Position numbers and translations under genes: made by a program. Below are positions 1 through 6,976 of a stretch of DNA of 9,100 nt, in pieces. The first letter of the stretch is position 1. Every line of letters starts with the position of its first letter. The notes under the pieces were generated by a model. That model ran no database searches and had not been told where the DNA came from. It saw only the letters and a program-made list of their open reading frames with translations. Origin of the DNA: Gemmatimonadota bacterium (lineage in GTDB: Bacteria > Gemmatimonadota > Gemmatimonadetes > Gemmatimonadales > Gemmatimonadaceae); NCBI GenBank assembly GCA_947457715.1, contig CANGXK010000081.1, positions 1 to 9,100 of the forward strand, given 5' to 3'.

Positions 1-181
1 GGATGCGTTCCAGCCGGACAGTGTCGCCAAGGCACTCGTTCCGTTGCTCGATGTCCACAGCGCCACGCGGGCGCGGGCGGAAGCGGACCTCGCGGAAGTG
101 CGCGGCATGCTCGGAACTCCCGGCGCCTCGGAGCGTGTCGCGGCGATGATCCTCGACCTCGTCGCGACCAAACCGGCATGA
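1..181 (+). CDS. lpxB: Lipid-A-disaccharide synthase, C-terminal end (partial)
   Basis: Only the last 59 residues are present; the gene begins upstream of the window and its first complete codon here is at position 2. LpxB is a membrane-associated glycosyltransferase that joins UDP-2,3-diacylglucosamine and lipid X into the lipid A disaccharide. The visible tail begins DAFQPDSVAKALVPLL and continues through GMLGTPGASERVAAMIL. This fits the end of the LpxB family, where a Q/D-rich segment precedes helices and a 'lG.pGAserva' stretch. The stop codon TGA (179-181) overlaps the ATG of the next gene by four bases, which suggests translational coupling. The identification rests on a short tail, but lpxK two genes downstream supports it strongly. 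No catalytic residues are visible because they lie outside the window. Confidence 0.82.
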   Translation, partial: DAFQPDSVAKALVPLLDVHSATRARAEADLAEVRGMLGTPGASERVAAMILDLVATKPA

Positions 182-837
182 CCCCATCGGCGGCGCTTGA
201 TTGGCGTACGCGCATCGCGATCAGGCTCGGCACGTGGGTGCTCTATGCCCTTGGTGCGACCTGGCGGGTGCGGGTGTACGGCCGCCAGGCGCTGCTTGAC
301 CGTGCACCGGATGCAACGCGCGTCGTGCTCACCCTCTGGCACGGTCAGATGCTGCCCATTCTCTGGGCGCATCGCCAGCCGACCGGCGTGATGATCAGCG
401 AGCATAAAGACGGTGAGATTATCGCGCGGATCGTCGGCACGTTCGGGTTTTTCGGCGTGCGCGGTTCCTCGTCACGCGGCGGCACACGCGCGCTACTGGA
501 GGCGGTGCAGGTGCTCAAGCGCGGCGCGGACATGGCGATCACGCCAGACGGCCCACGCGGTCCACGCCACAGCTTTGCACCGGGCGCGCTCGTGCTGGCA
601 CATCGGGCTGGGGTGCCGGTGGTGTCGCTCGTCGCCCACGTCGATCGCAAGTGGCCGCTGCGCAGCTGGGATGGCTTCGAGATTCCCAAGCCGTTCGCGC
701 GGATCACGATCGAGTATGGCGAGCCGGTCATGGTGGACGACGCTGATGTGCGAGCCGCCGCTGCCCGTACGGCGGAGTTCACGCAGCGGATGCGCGACGC
801 GCTCGTGCGGGTTGCGGCGCTGTCACACGCGTCCTGA
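178..837 (+). CDS. DUF374 lysophospholipid acyltransferase-like protein, probable lipid A acyltransferase (LpxJ-like)
   Basis: This 219-residue protein has the signature blocks of the DUF374 branch of the LPLAT acyltransferase superfamily: WHGQM (54-58), SEHKDGE (74-80), RGSSSRGG (95-102), TPDGPRGPR (122-130) and SWDGFEIPKPF (163-173). The first 30 residues contain a hydrophobic stretch (about 14-28) that could anchor it to the inner membrane. I see no classical HX4D/E pair: His55 is followed five residues later by Pro60, and His76 by Ile81. DUF374 proteins in Helicobacter and Campylobacter (LpxJ) add a secondary acyl chain to lipid A. Here the gene overlaps lpxB by four bases and precedes lpxK by 13, so a lipid A role is the best inference. 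The exact acyl acceptor and chain length cannot be read from sequence, so no symbol is given. The ATG start is fixed by the overlap. Confidence 0.88.
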   Translation: MTPSAALDWRTRIAIRLGTWVLYALGATWRVRVYGRQALLDRAPDATRVVLTLWHGQMLPILWAHRQPTGVMISEHKDGEIIARIVGTFGFFGVRGSSSRGGTRALLEAVQVLKRGADMAITPDGPRGPRHSFAPGALVLAHRAGVPVVSLVAHVDRKWPLRSWDGFEIPKPFARITIEYGEPVMVDDADVRAAAARTAEFTQRMRDALVRVAALSHAS

Positions 838-850
838 GGCGCCCGCCCCG

Positions 851-1951
851 ATGACGGGCTGGACGGGAGGAAGCGCATTCGCGGCGTACGTCTGGAGTTC
901 ACCGTCGGGCGGCGCCCGGCTGTTCCGCGCGCTGCTCATGCCGCTCAGCTGGCTGTTCGGCGTGATTGTGGCGCGTCGCAATGCAACCTACGATGCGCGG
1001 ATGTCGGCCGGACAGTTGCCGGCGGCGGCGCTACCGTCGCTGTCCGTCGGCAACCTCACCGTGGGCGGCACGGGAAAAACGCCAGTCGCCTCGTGGTTCG
1101 TGTCGCGCCTCCTCGCCGCGGGGGCCGCTCCGGCGCTGGTGTTGCGCGGGTATGGCGAGGATGAATGGCGCGTCCACGGGTTGCTCACACCGGGCGTGCC
1201 CGTTGTGGTCTCACCCGATCGCGGACGGGGACTGGTGACCGCACGGAGCAGGCGGTGCGACTGCGCCGTGCTCGATGATGCGTTCCAGCACCGTCGTGTC
1301 CCACGGGTTGCCGACGTCGTGCTCGTGAGCGCCGATGCCTGGCAGGAACCGCCGCGACTCCTGCCCAGTGGCCCCTATCGAGAGCCACTGCGTAGCCTGA
1401 GGCGTGCTTCGGCGATCGTGATCACCGCGAAGGCGGCCTCTCCGGCGTCGGTGCTGGCGGTGCGTGCGGCGATACGACGCGCCGCGCCACACGTGCCGAT
1501 CGCCGAGGTCCGGCTGGTGCCGGCACGCATTCATCCGGCCACCACGATTGGGACCGGTGCGGGGAGCGAGGGCCCGGTGGGGCTTGCGCAGGAGGTGTCG
1601 TGGCTGCGCGGCCGTGAGATCATGCTGGTCAGCGCGATCGCCGATCCCGATGCCTTTCGCCTGCAAATGGAGTCGGCGGGGGCCACGATCCACCATCACG
1701 CGGTCTATCGAGACCACCACGATTTCTCCACTGGAGACGTCGCGGAGCTGGTCGCAAACGTGAGTTCCGGCGTGGAAGTGCTCTGCACGCTAAAAGATGC
1801 CGTCAAACTGGTGCCGATTTGGCCTCGCGCCGGGGCCGCTCTTTGGTATGTTTCCCAGACCGTGGTGGTCGAGCGAGGCGCCGAGATACTGGATCAGGCT
1901 GTTGCCCGTGTATTGGCGGCGCGCAGGGCCACCATTCCCACCGCCGGCTGA
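851..1951 (+). CDS. lpxK: Tetraacyldisaccharide 4'-kinase
   Basis: LpxK is a peripheral inner-membrane P-loop kinase that phosphorylates the 4' position of the lipid A disaccharide, giving lipid IVA. The protein is 366 residues (E. coli about 328). Residues 22-40 form the N-terminal membrane-associating segment, with PLSWLFG as in known LpxK proteins. The Walker A motif is VGGTGKTP (71-78) after SVGNLT. RGYG (99-102) is followed at once by Asp104-Glu105, the likely catalytic/metal-binding DE pair. LDDAFQHRRV (141-150) carries the metal-binding Asp pair. RDHHDF (287-292) supplies the likely catalytic histidine (His289), and TLKDAVKL (313-320) matches the family TEKDA motif. Between RGYG and DE roughly 20 residues usual in the family are missing. 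I chose ATG 851 because the N-terminus then lines up with E. coli LpxK. The frame stays open upstream to 413, but only as a shadow of the preceding gene. No clear ribosome binding site is visible. Confidence 0.95.
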   Translation: MTGWTGGSAFAAYVWSSPSGGARLFRALLMPLSWLFGVIVARRNATYDARMSAGQLPAAALPSLSVGNLTVGGTGKTPVASWFVSRLLAAGAAPALVLRGYGEDEWRVHGLLTPGVPVVVSPDRGRGLVTARSRRCDCAVLDDAFQHRRVPRVADVVLVSADAWQEPPRLLPSGPYREPLRSLRRASAIVITAKAASPASVLAVRAAIRRAAPHVPIAEVRLVPARIHPATTIGTGAGSEGPVGLAQEVSWLRGREIMLVSAIADPDAFRLQMESAGATIHHHAVYRDHHDFSTGDVAELVANVSSGVEVLCTLKDAVKLVPIWPRAGAALWYVSQTVVVERGAEILDQAVARVLAARRATIPTAG

Positions 1952-1959
1952 GTCCGGCC

Positions 1960-1965
1960 TAAAAT
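1960..1965 (+). promoter_or_regulatory. Possible -10 element for the glutamate dehydrogenase gene
   Basis: TAAAAT lies in the 24-base gap between lpxK and the dehydrogenase gene, ending ten bases before its ATG. It stands out because the surroundings are GC-rich, and it differs from TATAAT at one position. A weak -35-like TTCCCA (1935-1940) sits 19 bases upstream inside the end of lpxK. If it is used, transcription would begin only about 3-6 bases before the start codon, giving a nearly leaderless mRNA; this would fit the absence of a Shine-Dalgarno site there. The call is by eye from one site. An AT-rich stretch placed by chance is the alternative. Confidence 0.25.
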
Positions 1966-1975
1966 ACCTGGCGAA

Positions 1976-3286
1976 ATGGCTATCGACCTCCTCCGCCTAC
2001 CGACGGACAGTATCGTCCGCCCGGACAAGGACAGGTTCCTCAACGAGGAGAATCCGTTCGAAGCGATGATGAGTCGCTTCGACCGCGCTGCCGAGCTGCT
2101 CGATCTCGAGCCCGGCATCTACAAGATTCTTCGTAATCCCGAAAAGCAGCTGATTGTGTCGGTCCCTGTGCAGCTCGATAACGGGGACGTTGAAGTGTTT
2201 ACCGGCTACCGCGTGCTCTACAACACGTCTCGTGGTCCGGCGAAGGGCGGCATTCGTTTTGACATGAAGGTCACCCTCGAGGAAGTGAAGGCGCTCGCGG
2301 CGTGGATGACGTGGAAGTGCGCCGTGGTGAATCTGCCGTTCGGCGGAGCGAAGGGTGGGGTGATCTGTGATCCACTCTCGATGAGCGTTGGTGAGCTCGA
2401 GCGAGTGACGCGCCGCTACACCAAGGGCATCATCTCGCTGCTCGGTCCTGACACGGACGTGCCGGCCCCCGATGTAAATACGAACGAACGCGTCATGGCG
2501 TGGGTGATGGACACGTACTCGATGCACGTCGGTCGCACCGAGAATGCCGTCGTGACCGGCAAGCCGATCGAGATGGGGGGCTCGCAGGGTCGGCGGGAGG
2601 CCACCGGTCGTGGCTGCATGCTGGTCACCCGTGAAGCGCTCGATCACCTCGGGTTGTCGATGAAGGGAGCCACGGTGGCCGTGCAGGGCTTCGGCAACGT
2701 CGGCTCGACGGCGGCGAAGCTGATGGCGGCCGAAGGGTGCAAAATCGTGGGCATTGGTGATCGCGCCGGCTCGTTCTACAACGCCAAAGGCATTGATGTC
2801 GATGCGGCCATCGCGTACGTGCAAAAGCATCGCTCGCTTGAGGGCTTCACGGGTGCGGAGCTGATCGACAGCGACACGCTGCTGACGCTCGATGTCGACG
2901 TCCTCGTGCCGGCGGCACTCGAAAACGTTATCACGACCAAGAACGCTGCCCGCATTCGCGCAAAGGTGATCTGTGAGGGTGCCAACGGGCCCACGACCGC
3001 TGCGGCGGATCCGATTCTCGACGAGAAGGGCATCTTCGTGATTCCCGACATCCTCGCCAACGCGGGCGGAGTCACGGTGTCGTACTTCGAATGGGTGCAG
3101 GATCGCATGGGCTACTTCTGGTCGGAAGCCGATGTGAACGAACGCTTGGGCGGTATCATGACCCGCAGCTTCCAAGATGTGCTCTCGTTGTCGAAGCAGC
3201 ATCGCGTGAACATGCGCACGGCGGCGTACATGCTGTCTATCAGCCGCGTGGCCACCGTGCACCGGCTCCGCGGCATTTACGCGTGA
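1976..3286 (+). CDS. gdhA: Glutamate dehydrogenase (Glu/Leu/Phe/Val family)
   Basis: This cytoplasmic enzyme interconverts glutamate and 2-oxoglutarate plus ammonia. It has 436 residues, close to the RocG/GudB type and longer than leucine dehydrogenases (about 365). The N-terminal substrate domain has [10 protein letters not shown] (86-95), with substrate lysine Lys90. Lys114 and the GGAKGG motif (123-128) follow, with catalytic Lys126. DVPAPD (161-166) supplies the conserved Asp166. [11 protein letters not shown] (201-211) leads into the Rossmann domain with GFGNVGS (238-244). [12 protein letters not shown] (364-375) near the end is typical of glutamate-specific members, with Ser369 in the substrate pocket. 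Asp262 after the second strand hints at NAD rather than NADP, but this is weak. Codons look somewhat less GC-rich than in the neighbours, as can happen in well-expressed genes. Symbols gdhA, gudB and rocG are all used for such proteins. The ATG at 1976 gives the full N-terminus; Met31 and Met32 would cut into the fold. Confidence 0.95.
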   Translation: MAIDLLRLPTDSIVRPDKDRFLNEENPFEAMMSRFDRAAELLDLEPGIYKILRNPEKQLIVSVPVQLDNGDVEVFTGYRVLYNTSRGPAKGGIRFDMKVTLEEVKALAAWMTWKCAVVNLPFGGAKGGVICDPLSMSVGELERVTRRYTKGIISLLGPDTDVPAPDVNTNERVMAWVMDTYSMHVGRTENAVVTGKPIEMGGSQGRREATGRGCMLVTREALDHLGLSMKGATVAVQGFGNVGSTAAKLMAAEGCKIVGIGDRAGSFYNAKGIDVDAAIAYVQKHRSLEGFTGAELIDSDTLLTLDVDVLVPAALENVITTKNAARIRAKVICEGANGPTTAAADPILDEKGIFVIPDILANAGGVTVSYFEWVQDRMGYFWSEADVNERLGGIMTRSFQDVLSLSKQHRVNMRTAAYMLSISRVATVHRLRGIYA

Positions 3287-3314
3287 TCGGTACGGCGGCG
3301 GCGCCTCTGTCACG

Positions 3315-3779
3315 ATGCGCATCTCGCTGCTGGTAATCGGCCGGCCCCGGCAGGCGGGGCTGGCCGATGCCATTCGAGACTACGAGACACGCGCGGCGCG
3401 CTACTGGCCGCTCGACCTGATCGAAGTGAAGGAGGAAACCGGACGAGGTCTGCCCCCGGCCCTCGTCATGGATCGCGAAGCGGAGCGTCTGCTCGACCGC
3501 CTTCCGACGGCTGCGCAGCTCGTCGCCTGCGATCCAGGCGGCGGGTCGATGGAATCGTCCCGTTTCGCAAGCTGGCTGCACGAGCAGCGCGAACAGGCGC
3601 GCAGTGTGGCGTTCGTGATCGGCGGGGCGCACGGGCTCGGCGAGGCGGTACTCAGCCGCGCCGTACGTCGACTCTCGCTGGCCCCATGGACCTTGCCGCA
3701 CGAAGTAGCGCGGCTGGTGCTCTCGGAGCAATTGTACCGGGCGGGCACCATCATTCGAGGCGAACCGTACCACAAGTGA
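3315..3779 (+). CDS. rlmH: 23S rRNA (pseudouridine-1915 N3) methyltransferase
   Basis: RlmH is a small SPOUT-class methyltransferase that uses S-adenosylmethionine to methylate pseudouridine 1915 in helix 69 of 23S rRNA on assembled 70S ribosomes. The protein has 154 residues against 155 in E. coli, so it is full length. Motifs visible in order are the N-terminal strand MRISLLVIGR, ACDPGGGSMES (71-81, matching the family LD..G...S segment), FVIGGAHGLG (100-109, the SAM-binding knot loop), LSLAPWTLPHE (120-130), EQLYRAGTII (138-147) and the C-terminal PYHK. The terminal PYH plus a basic residue is a hallmark of the family. It begins 28 bases after the dehydrogenase stop, with no good Shine-Dalgarno site and no obvious terminator in that gap. 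Confidence 0.97.
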   Translation: MRISLLVIGRPRQAGLADAIRDYETRAARYWPLDLIEVKEETGRGLPPALVMDREAERLLDRLPTAAQLVACDPGGGSMESSRFASWLHEQREQARSVAFVIGGAHGLGEAVLSRAVRRLSLAPWTLPHEVARLVLSEQLYRAGTIIRGEPYHK

Positions 3780-3788
3780 GCAGAGGGC

Positions 3789-5405
3789 GTGACTGTCCGT
3801 GAACCAGTTCCGATGTCGCTAGACGGCGTGATCGTCCGCACGGCCCCACTGGGCGGCAGCGCGCTGTCACAGGCGGTGCAGCGCGGTGAGGTCGGCGGCG
3901 AGTGGTACTCTCCCCGACCGACGTCGCCGGCGGCTTGGCGTGCGCACGCCCTTCAGGTGCGGGCGTCGCTCGAAGGCTGCGATTGGCTGACGACGCTGGC
4001 GCCGGCGTTCGCCGCGACCGGGGCGGCAGCGGACCGTCTGGCACAGGCGGCATCGCGTGGTGTCGTCGTAACCACCGGTCAGCAGCCGGGATTGTTCGGC
4101 GGCCCGGCGTACACCTGGAGCAAGGCGATGAGTGCGCTCGCTCTCGCCGATGAGCTCGCCACCGCGATTGATATGCCGGTCGCGCCTATTTTTTGGGCTG
4201 CGAGCGATGATGCCGACTGGATTGAGGCGGCCTTCACCCATGTCGCCACCGCGCGTGGTCTGCAACAGCTCTCCATGGTCGGGCCCCCGACTGACGGTAT
4301 CGCGATGGCGGACGTGGTGCTCGGGGATCTGACGGCGGCCCGGGCGGTTCTGGCCGCGGCGTGTGGGTCGGCCGCGCAGGCGAGCGTGCTTGACGCGCTG
4401 GACGCCGCGTATGTGCCGCACGCCACCGTGGGCGCGGCGTACGTCCAACTCCTTCGAGCGCTCCTCGAGCCGCTGGGCATCGCGGTCCTCGACGCCGCCC
4501 ACCCAGCCTTTCGTTTGGCCTCGGACCGGTTTCTGCGCCACGCGCTGACCTCGGCGCCAGCGATCGCCGAGGGACTATCGGCGCGCACGCGCGCCATCGA
4601 AGCGCTCGGCCATACGCCGCAAGTTGACGTCGTCGATGGGCTCTCGCTCGTTTTTCAAACAAAGATTGGCTCGAACGCCGATCGTGTGCAGCGCGTGCGC
4701 ACGCGGATCCCCGTGGCGGACGCGGGCTCGGCGGCACGGGAGGCAGAGCCGGGCACCCTCGGCGCGAACGTTCTGCTACGCCCCGTACTCGAGCGTTCAC
4801 TCTTGCCCACGCTCACCTATCTGGCCGGCCCCGGCGAGTTGGCGTACTTCGCGCAGGTCGCGCCGATCGCGAGCGCAGTGGGTGTGCCGGCTCCGATCGT
4901 CTCGCCGCGATGGGCCGGTGAAGTGCTCGACGCGGACGCCTTCCACACCCTGGACCGCTTGGCGCTGGAGGAAGCAACGTTGCGCGACCCGCATGCGGCG
5001 GAACAGCAAGTTGCGCAGCGGCTTCTGGACGACGGGGTCCGCGACACGCTCGAGCGACTGCGCTTGGCGATCGAGGTGCAGCTACGCGCGCTGCGAGACA
5101 GCGTCGAAGGGGCCGGCTCGCCGGTCGCTCCCGATGTCCTCGCCGGATTGTCACGCGATCTCATGCATCGGCTCGACCGCTTCGAACATCGAGTACTCGG
5201 GGGCGTGAAGCGGCACGAGTCCGAGGTGATGCGTGAGGTCGCATTTGTGCGCGCCACACTCCGACCTCTGGGGACGTCGCCGGAGCGCGTCCTCAATCTC
5301 ATTCCGTATCTCGCACGGTTCGGTGTCGGCCTTCTGGGGCGGCTTCGCGATGCCGCCGTGCCGCATGCGCAGTCGCTCGTGAACGGAACTCGCCCGCAAT
5401 CATGA
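3789..5405 (+). CDS. bshC: Bacillithiol biosynthesis cysteine-adding enzyme BshC
   Basis: BshC is the putative cysteine ligase of the last step of bacillithiol synthesis, joining cysteine to glucosaminyl malate. The protein has 538 residues from GTG 3789, the usual family size. Diagnostic segments are TGQQPGLFGGPAYT (96-109), PIFWAASDDAD (133-143), NVLLRPVLERSLLPT (327-341), GPGELAYFAQ (347-356) and SPRW (372-375). A helical, charged region (about 385-490) fits the family coiled coil, and the end has PERVLNLIPYL (498-508). The segment that is normally EDHD reads DDAD, an unusual change in a conserved block. The start is uncertain: GTG 3789 has a purine run (3782-3787) only a base or two upstream, and ATG 3813 (530 residues) has none at a normal distance. 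BshA and BshB are not in the window, so a working pathway is inferred only. The stop overlaps the murJ start by four bases. Confidence 0.9.
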   Translation: MTVREPVPMSLDGVIVRTAPLGGSALSQAVQRGEVGGEWYSPRPTSPAAWRAHALQVRASLEGCDWLTTLAPAFAATGAAADRLAQAASRGVVVTTGQQPGLFGGPAYTWSKAMSALALADELATAIDMPVAPIFWAASDDADWIEAAFTHVATARGLQQLSMVGPPTDGIAMADVVLGDLTAARAVLAAACGSAAQASVLDALDAAYVPHATVGAAYVQLLRALLEPLGIAVLDAAHPAFRLASDRFLRHALTSAPAIAEGLSARTRAIEALGHTPQVDVVDGLSLVFQTKIGSNADRVQRVRTRIPVADAGSAAREAEPGTLGANVLLRPVLERSLLPTLTYLAGPGELAYFAQVAPIASAVGVPAPIVSPRWAGEVLDADAFHTLDRLALEEATLRDPHAAEQQVAQRLLDDGVRDTLERLRLAIEVQLRALRDSVEGAGSPVAPDVLAGLSRDLMHRLDRFEHRVLGGVKRHESEVMREVAFVRATLRPLGTSPERVLNLIPYLARFGVGLLGRLRDAAVPHAQSLVNGTRPQS

Positions 5406-6976
5406 CGGATGCGGGAGGCGGACGCTCGGCGTTCGTCGTCGGTGCCGGCATCCTGATCAGTCGGGTCGTTGGGCTGCTTCGGCAGACGGCGTTCGCGTAC
5501 TACTTCGGCGCCGGTGCGGCCGCCGACGCGTACGGCGCGGCGTTCAAGATCCCGAATGCCGTGCGGAATCTGCTGGGCGAGGGCACTCTCTCGGCGGCCT
5601 TCGTGCCGATCTACAGTCGGCTGCTCACGCGTGACGATCCGCGCGCGGCCCGCGTGCTTGCGAACGCCGTACTCGGGTTGCTACTCGCCGCCACGGCGAT
5701 CCTGACGCTCGTTGGCGTGGCAGCCGCGCCGCTGCTCACGCAGGTGCTTGCGCAAGGATTCGATGAGCCGACACGTGCGTTGACGACACGTCTGACGCGC
5801 GTGCTCTTTCCGATGACCGGCCTGATGGTACTGAGCGGTTGGTGCCTCGGTATCCAGAATTCGCATCGACGTTTCTTCTGGTCGTACGCGTCGGCGGCCA
5901 TCTGGTCGATCGCGCAGATCGCACTGCTGCTCGTCGGGGGACCTCGCGCCGCCGATACGGCGACGCTGTCATACTGGCTCGCCTGGGCCACATTGGGCGG
6001 TGCCGTGCTGCAAGTCGGGGCCCAGCTTCCCGAAGTGCTGCGGCTTGCCGGTCCACTACGGCCAACGCTCGATCGCGCGGCTGAGGGCGTGATGCCGATG
6101 CTACGCAACGTGCTGCCCGTCGTCACCGCGCTCGGCGCCGTGCAGATTTCCTCGTTCGTCGACCTGTACATCGCCTCGTTTCTGCCGCCCGGCGCGGTGG
6201 CGAATATCGGGTACGCGAATACGCTGGCGTTGCTCCCGGTGTCACTGTTCGGGGTCTCCGTCGCGGCCGCCGCGCTTCCGGATCTGTCGCGTGATTCCGG
6301 TGCGATGGCGATGGACGCGCTGCTCGAACGGGTGCGTGGCGGTTGGCAGCGCATCCTGTTCTACATCATTCCAAGCGCCGTCGCGTTCATCACGCTCGGC
6401 GACTACTGCGTCGCCATCCTCTACCGCGCCGGTCGTTTCGGTGCAGCCGAACAGCGGGCCGTGCATTGGGTGCTCGCCGCCTACGCGATCGGACTCGTGA
6501 GCTTCGGTTCCGTTAAGCTGCTCGGTTCCGCGTATTACGCGCTGCAGGATTATCGAACGCCGCTGCGCGCGTCGATGACGAGCATCGCGGTCTCCATCGT
6601 CGTATCGGCCGGCATCGCGGTCCCCTTGCGCTCGCTCTCCATCGCGGCCGCCGGCATCGCCATGGGGTCGGCGGTCGGCTCCTACGTGAACCTCTCAATC
6701 CTGGCACGTGGACTGCGCCTCCGGCTCGGGACACTCTACACGGCTGCGATGTGGCAGGGCACGCGTCGAATCGTGATTGCCGCCGCTGTCGCGGGTCTTG
6801 TTGGATCGCTCCTGCGCTTCGCGCAGCAGTCATGGTTACCCGACGTGCATCCGCGACTGACCGGTCTCCCGATCCTCATGGTCTTCGGGATCACGTATCT
6901 CGGAGTCGCGTGGATCATGGGCTCCGCCGAGGCGGCGCGCTGGTTACGCCGTCCTGTGCGCAGACCGCAGGCATGA
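5402..6976 (+). CDS. murJ: Lipid II flippase MurJ
   Basis: MurJ is a MOP-superfamily inner-membrane transporter that moves lipid II from the cytoplasmic to the periplasmic face for peptidoglycan synthesis. The protein has 524 residues (E. coli 511), with many hydrophobic segments consistent with about 14 transmembrane helices. The N-terminal signature is clear: ISRVVGLLRQT (19-29), AADAYGAAFKIPN (40-52) and NLLGEGTLSAAFVPIY (56-71). Arg21, Arg27, Asp42, Asn52 and Arg55 match E. coli Arg18, Arg24, Asp39, Asn49 and Arg52. In the next conserved block, VDLYIASFLPPG (253-264) to LLPVSLFGV (277-285), Thr274 and Leu277 occupy the places of E. coli Arg270 and Glu273. The start ATG lies in the bshC stop codon and the stop lies in the uvrC start, so all three are probably translationally coupled. 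Confidence 0.95.
   Translation: MTDAGGGRSAFVVGAGILISRVVGLLRQTAFAYYFGAGAAADAYGAAFKIPNAVRNLLGEGTLSAAFVPIYSRLLTRDDPRAARVLANAVLGLLLAATAILTLVGVAAAPLLTQVLAQGFDEPTRALTTRLTRVLFPMTGLMVLSGWCLGIQNSHRRFFWSYASAAIWSIAQIALLLVGGPRAADTATLSYWLAWATLGGAVLQVGAQLPEVLRLAGPLRPTLDRAAEGVMPMLRNVLPVVTALGAVQISSFVDLYIASFLPPGAVANIGYANTLALLPVSLFGVSVAAAALPDLSRDSGAMAMDALLERVRGGWQRILFYIIPSAVAFITLGDYCVAILYRAGRFGAAEQRAVHWVLAAYAIGLVSFGSVKLLGSAYYALQDYRTPLRASMTSIAVSIVVSAGIAVPLRSLSIAAAGIAMGSAVGSYVNLSILARGLRLRLGTLYTAAMWQGTRRIVIAAAVAGLVGSLLRFAQQSWLPDVHPRLTGLPILMVFGITYLGVAWIMGSAEAARWLRRPVRRPQA

Noticed and set aside
413..850. In-frame upstream extension of lpxK starting at 413
   Set aside because: It overlaps the acyltransferase gene and its translation is a Ser/Arg/Ala-rich shadow. 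LpxK homology begins just after ATG 851.
1943..1958. Small GC hairpin (GCCGG / CCGGC with a 6-base loop) at the lpxK stop, as a possible terminator
   Set aside because: The stem is only 5 base pairs and is followed by CTAAAAT rather than a T run, so it is not a convincing intrinsic terminator.
3287..3314. Gap between the dehydrogenase and rlmH as a promoter or terminator site
   Set aside because: The 28 bases are GC-rich, with no -10-like element, no T run and no meaningful hairpin.
1997..3373. 458-codon open frame on the minus strand across the glutamate dehydrogenase gene
   Set aside because: It lies opposite a certain gene in high-GC DNA, where long antisense frames are common. Its translation is Arg/His-rich and shows no recognisable domain.
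4234..4800. 188-codon minus-strand frame across bshC
   Set aside because: Its Arg/Pro-rich composition is typical of an out-of-frame reading of GC-rich coding sequence, and it has no domain.
6751..6972. In-frame upstream extension of uvrC starting at 6751
   Set aside because: It overlaps the end of murJ and matches no UvrC region. The ATGA junction at 6973 is a better start.
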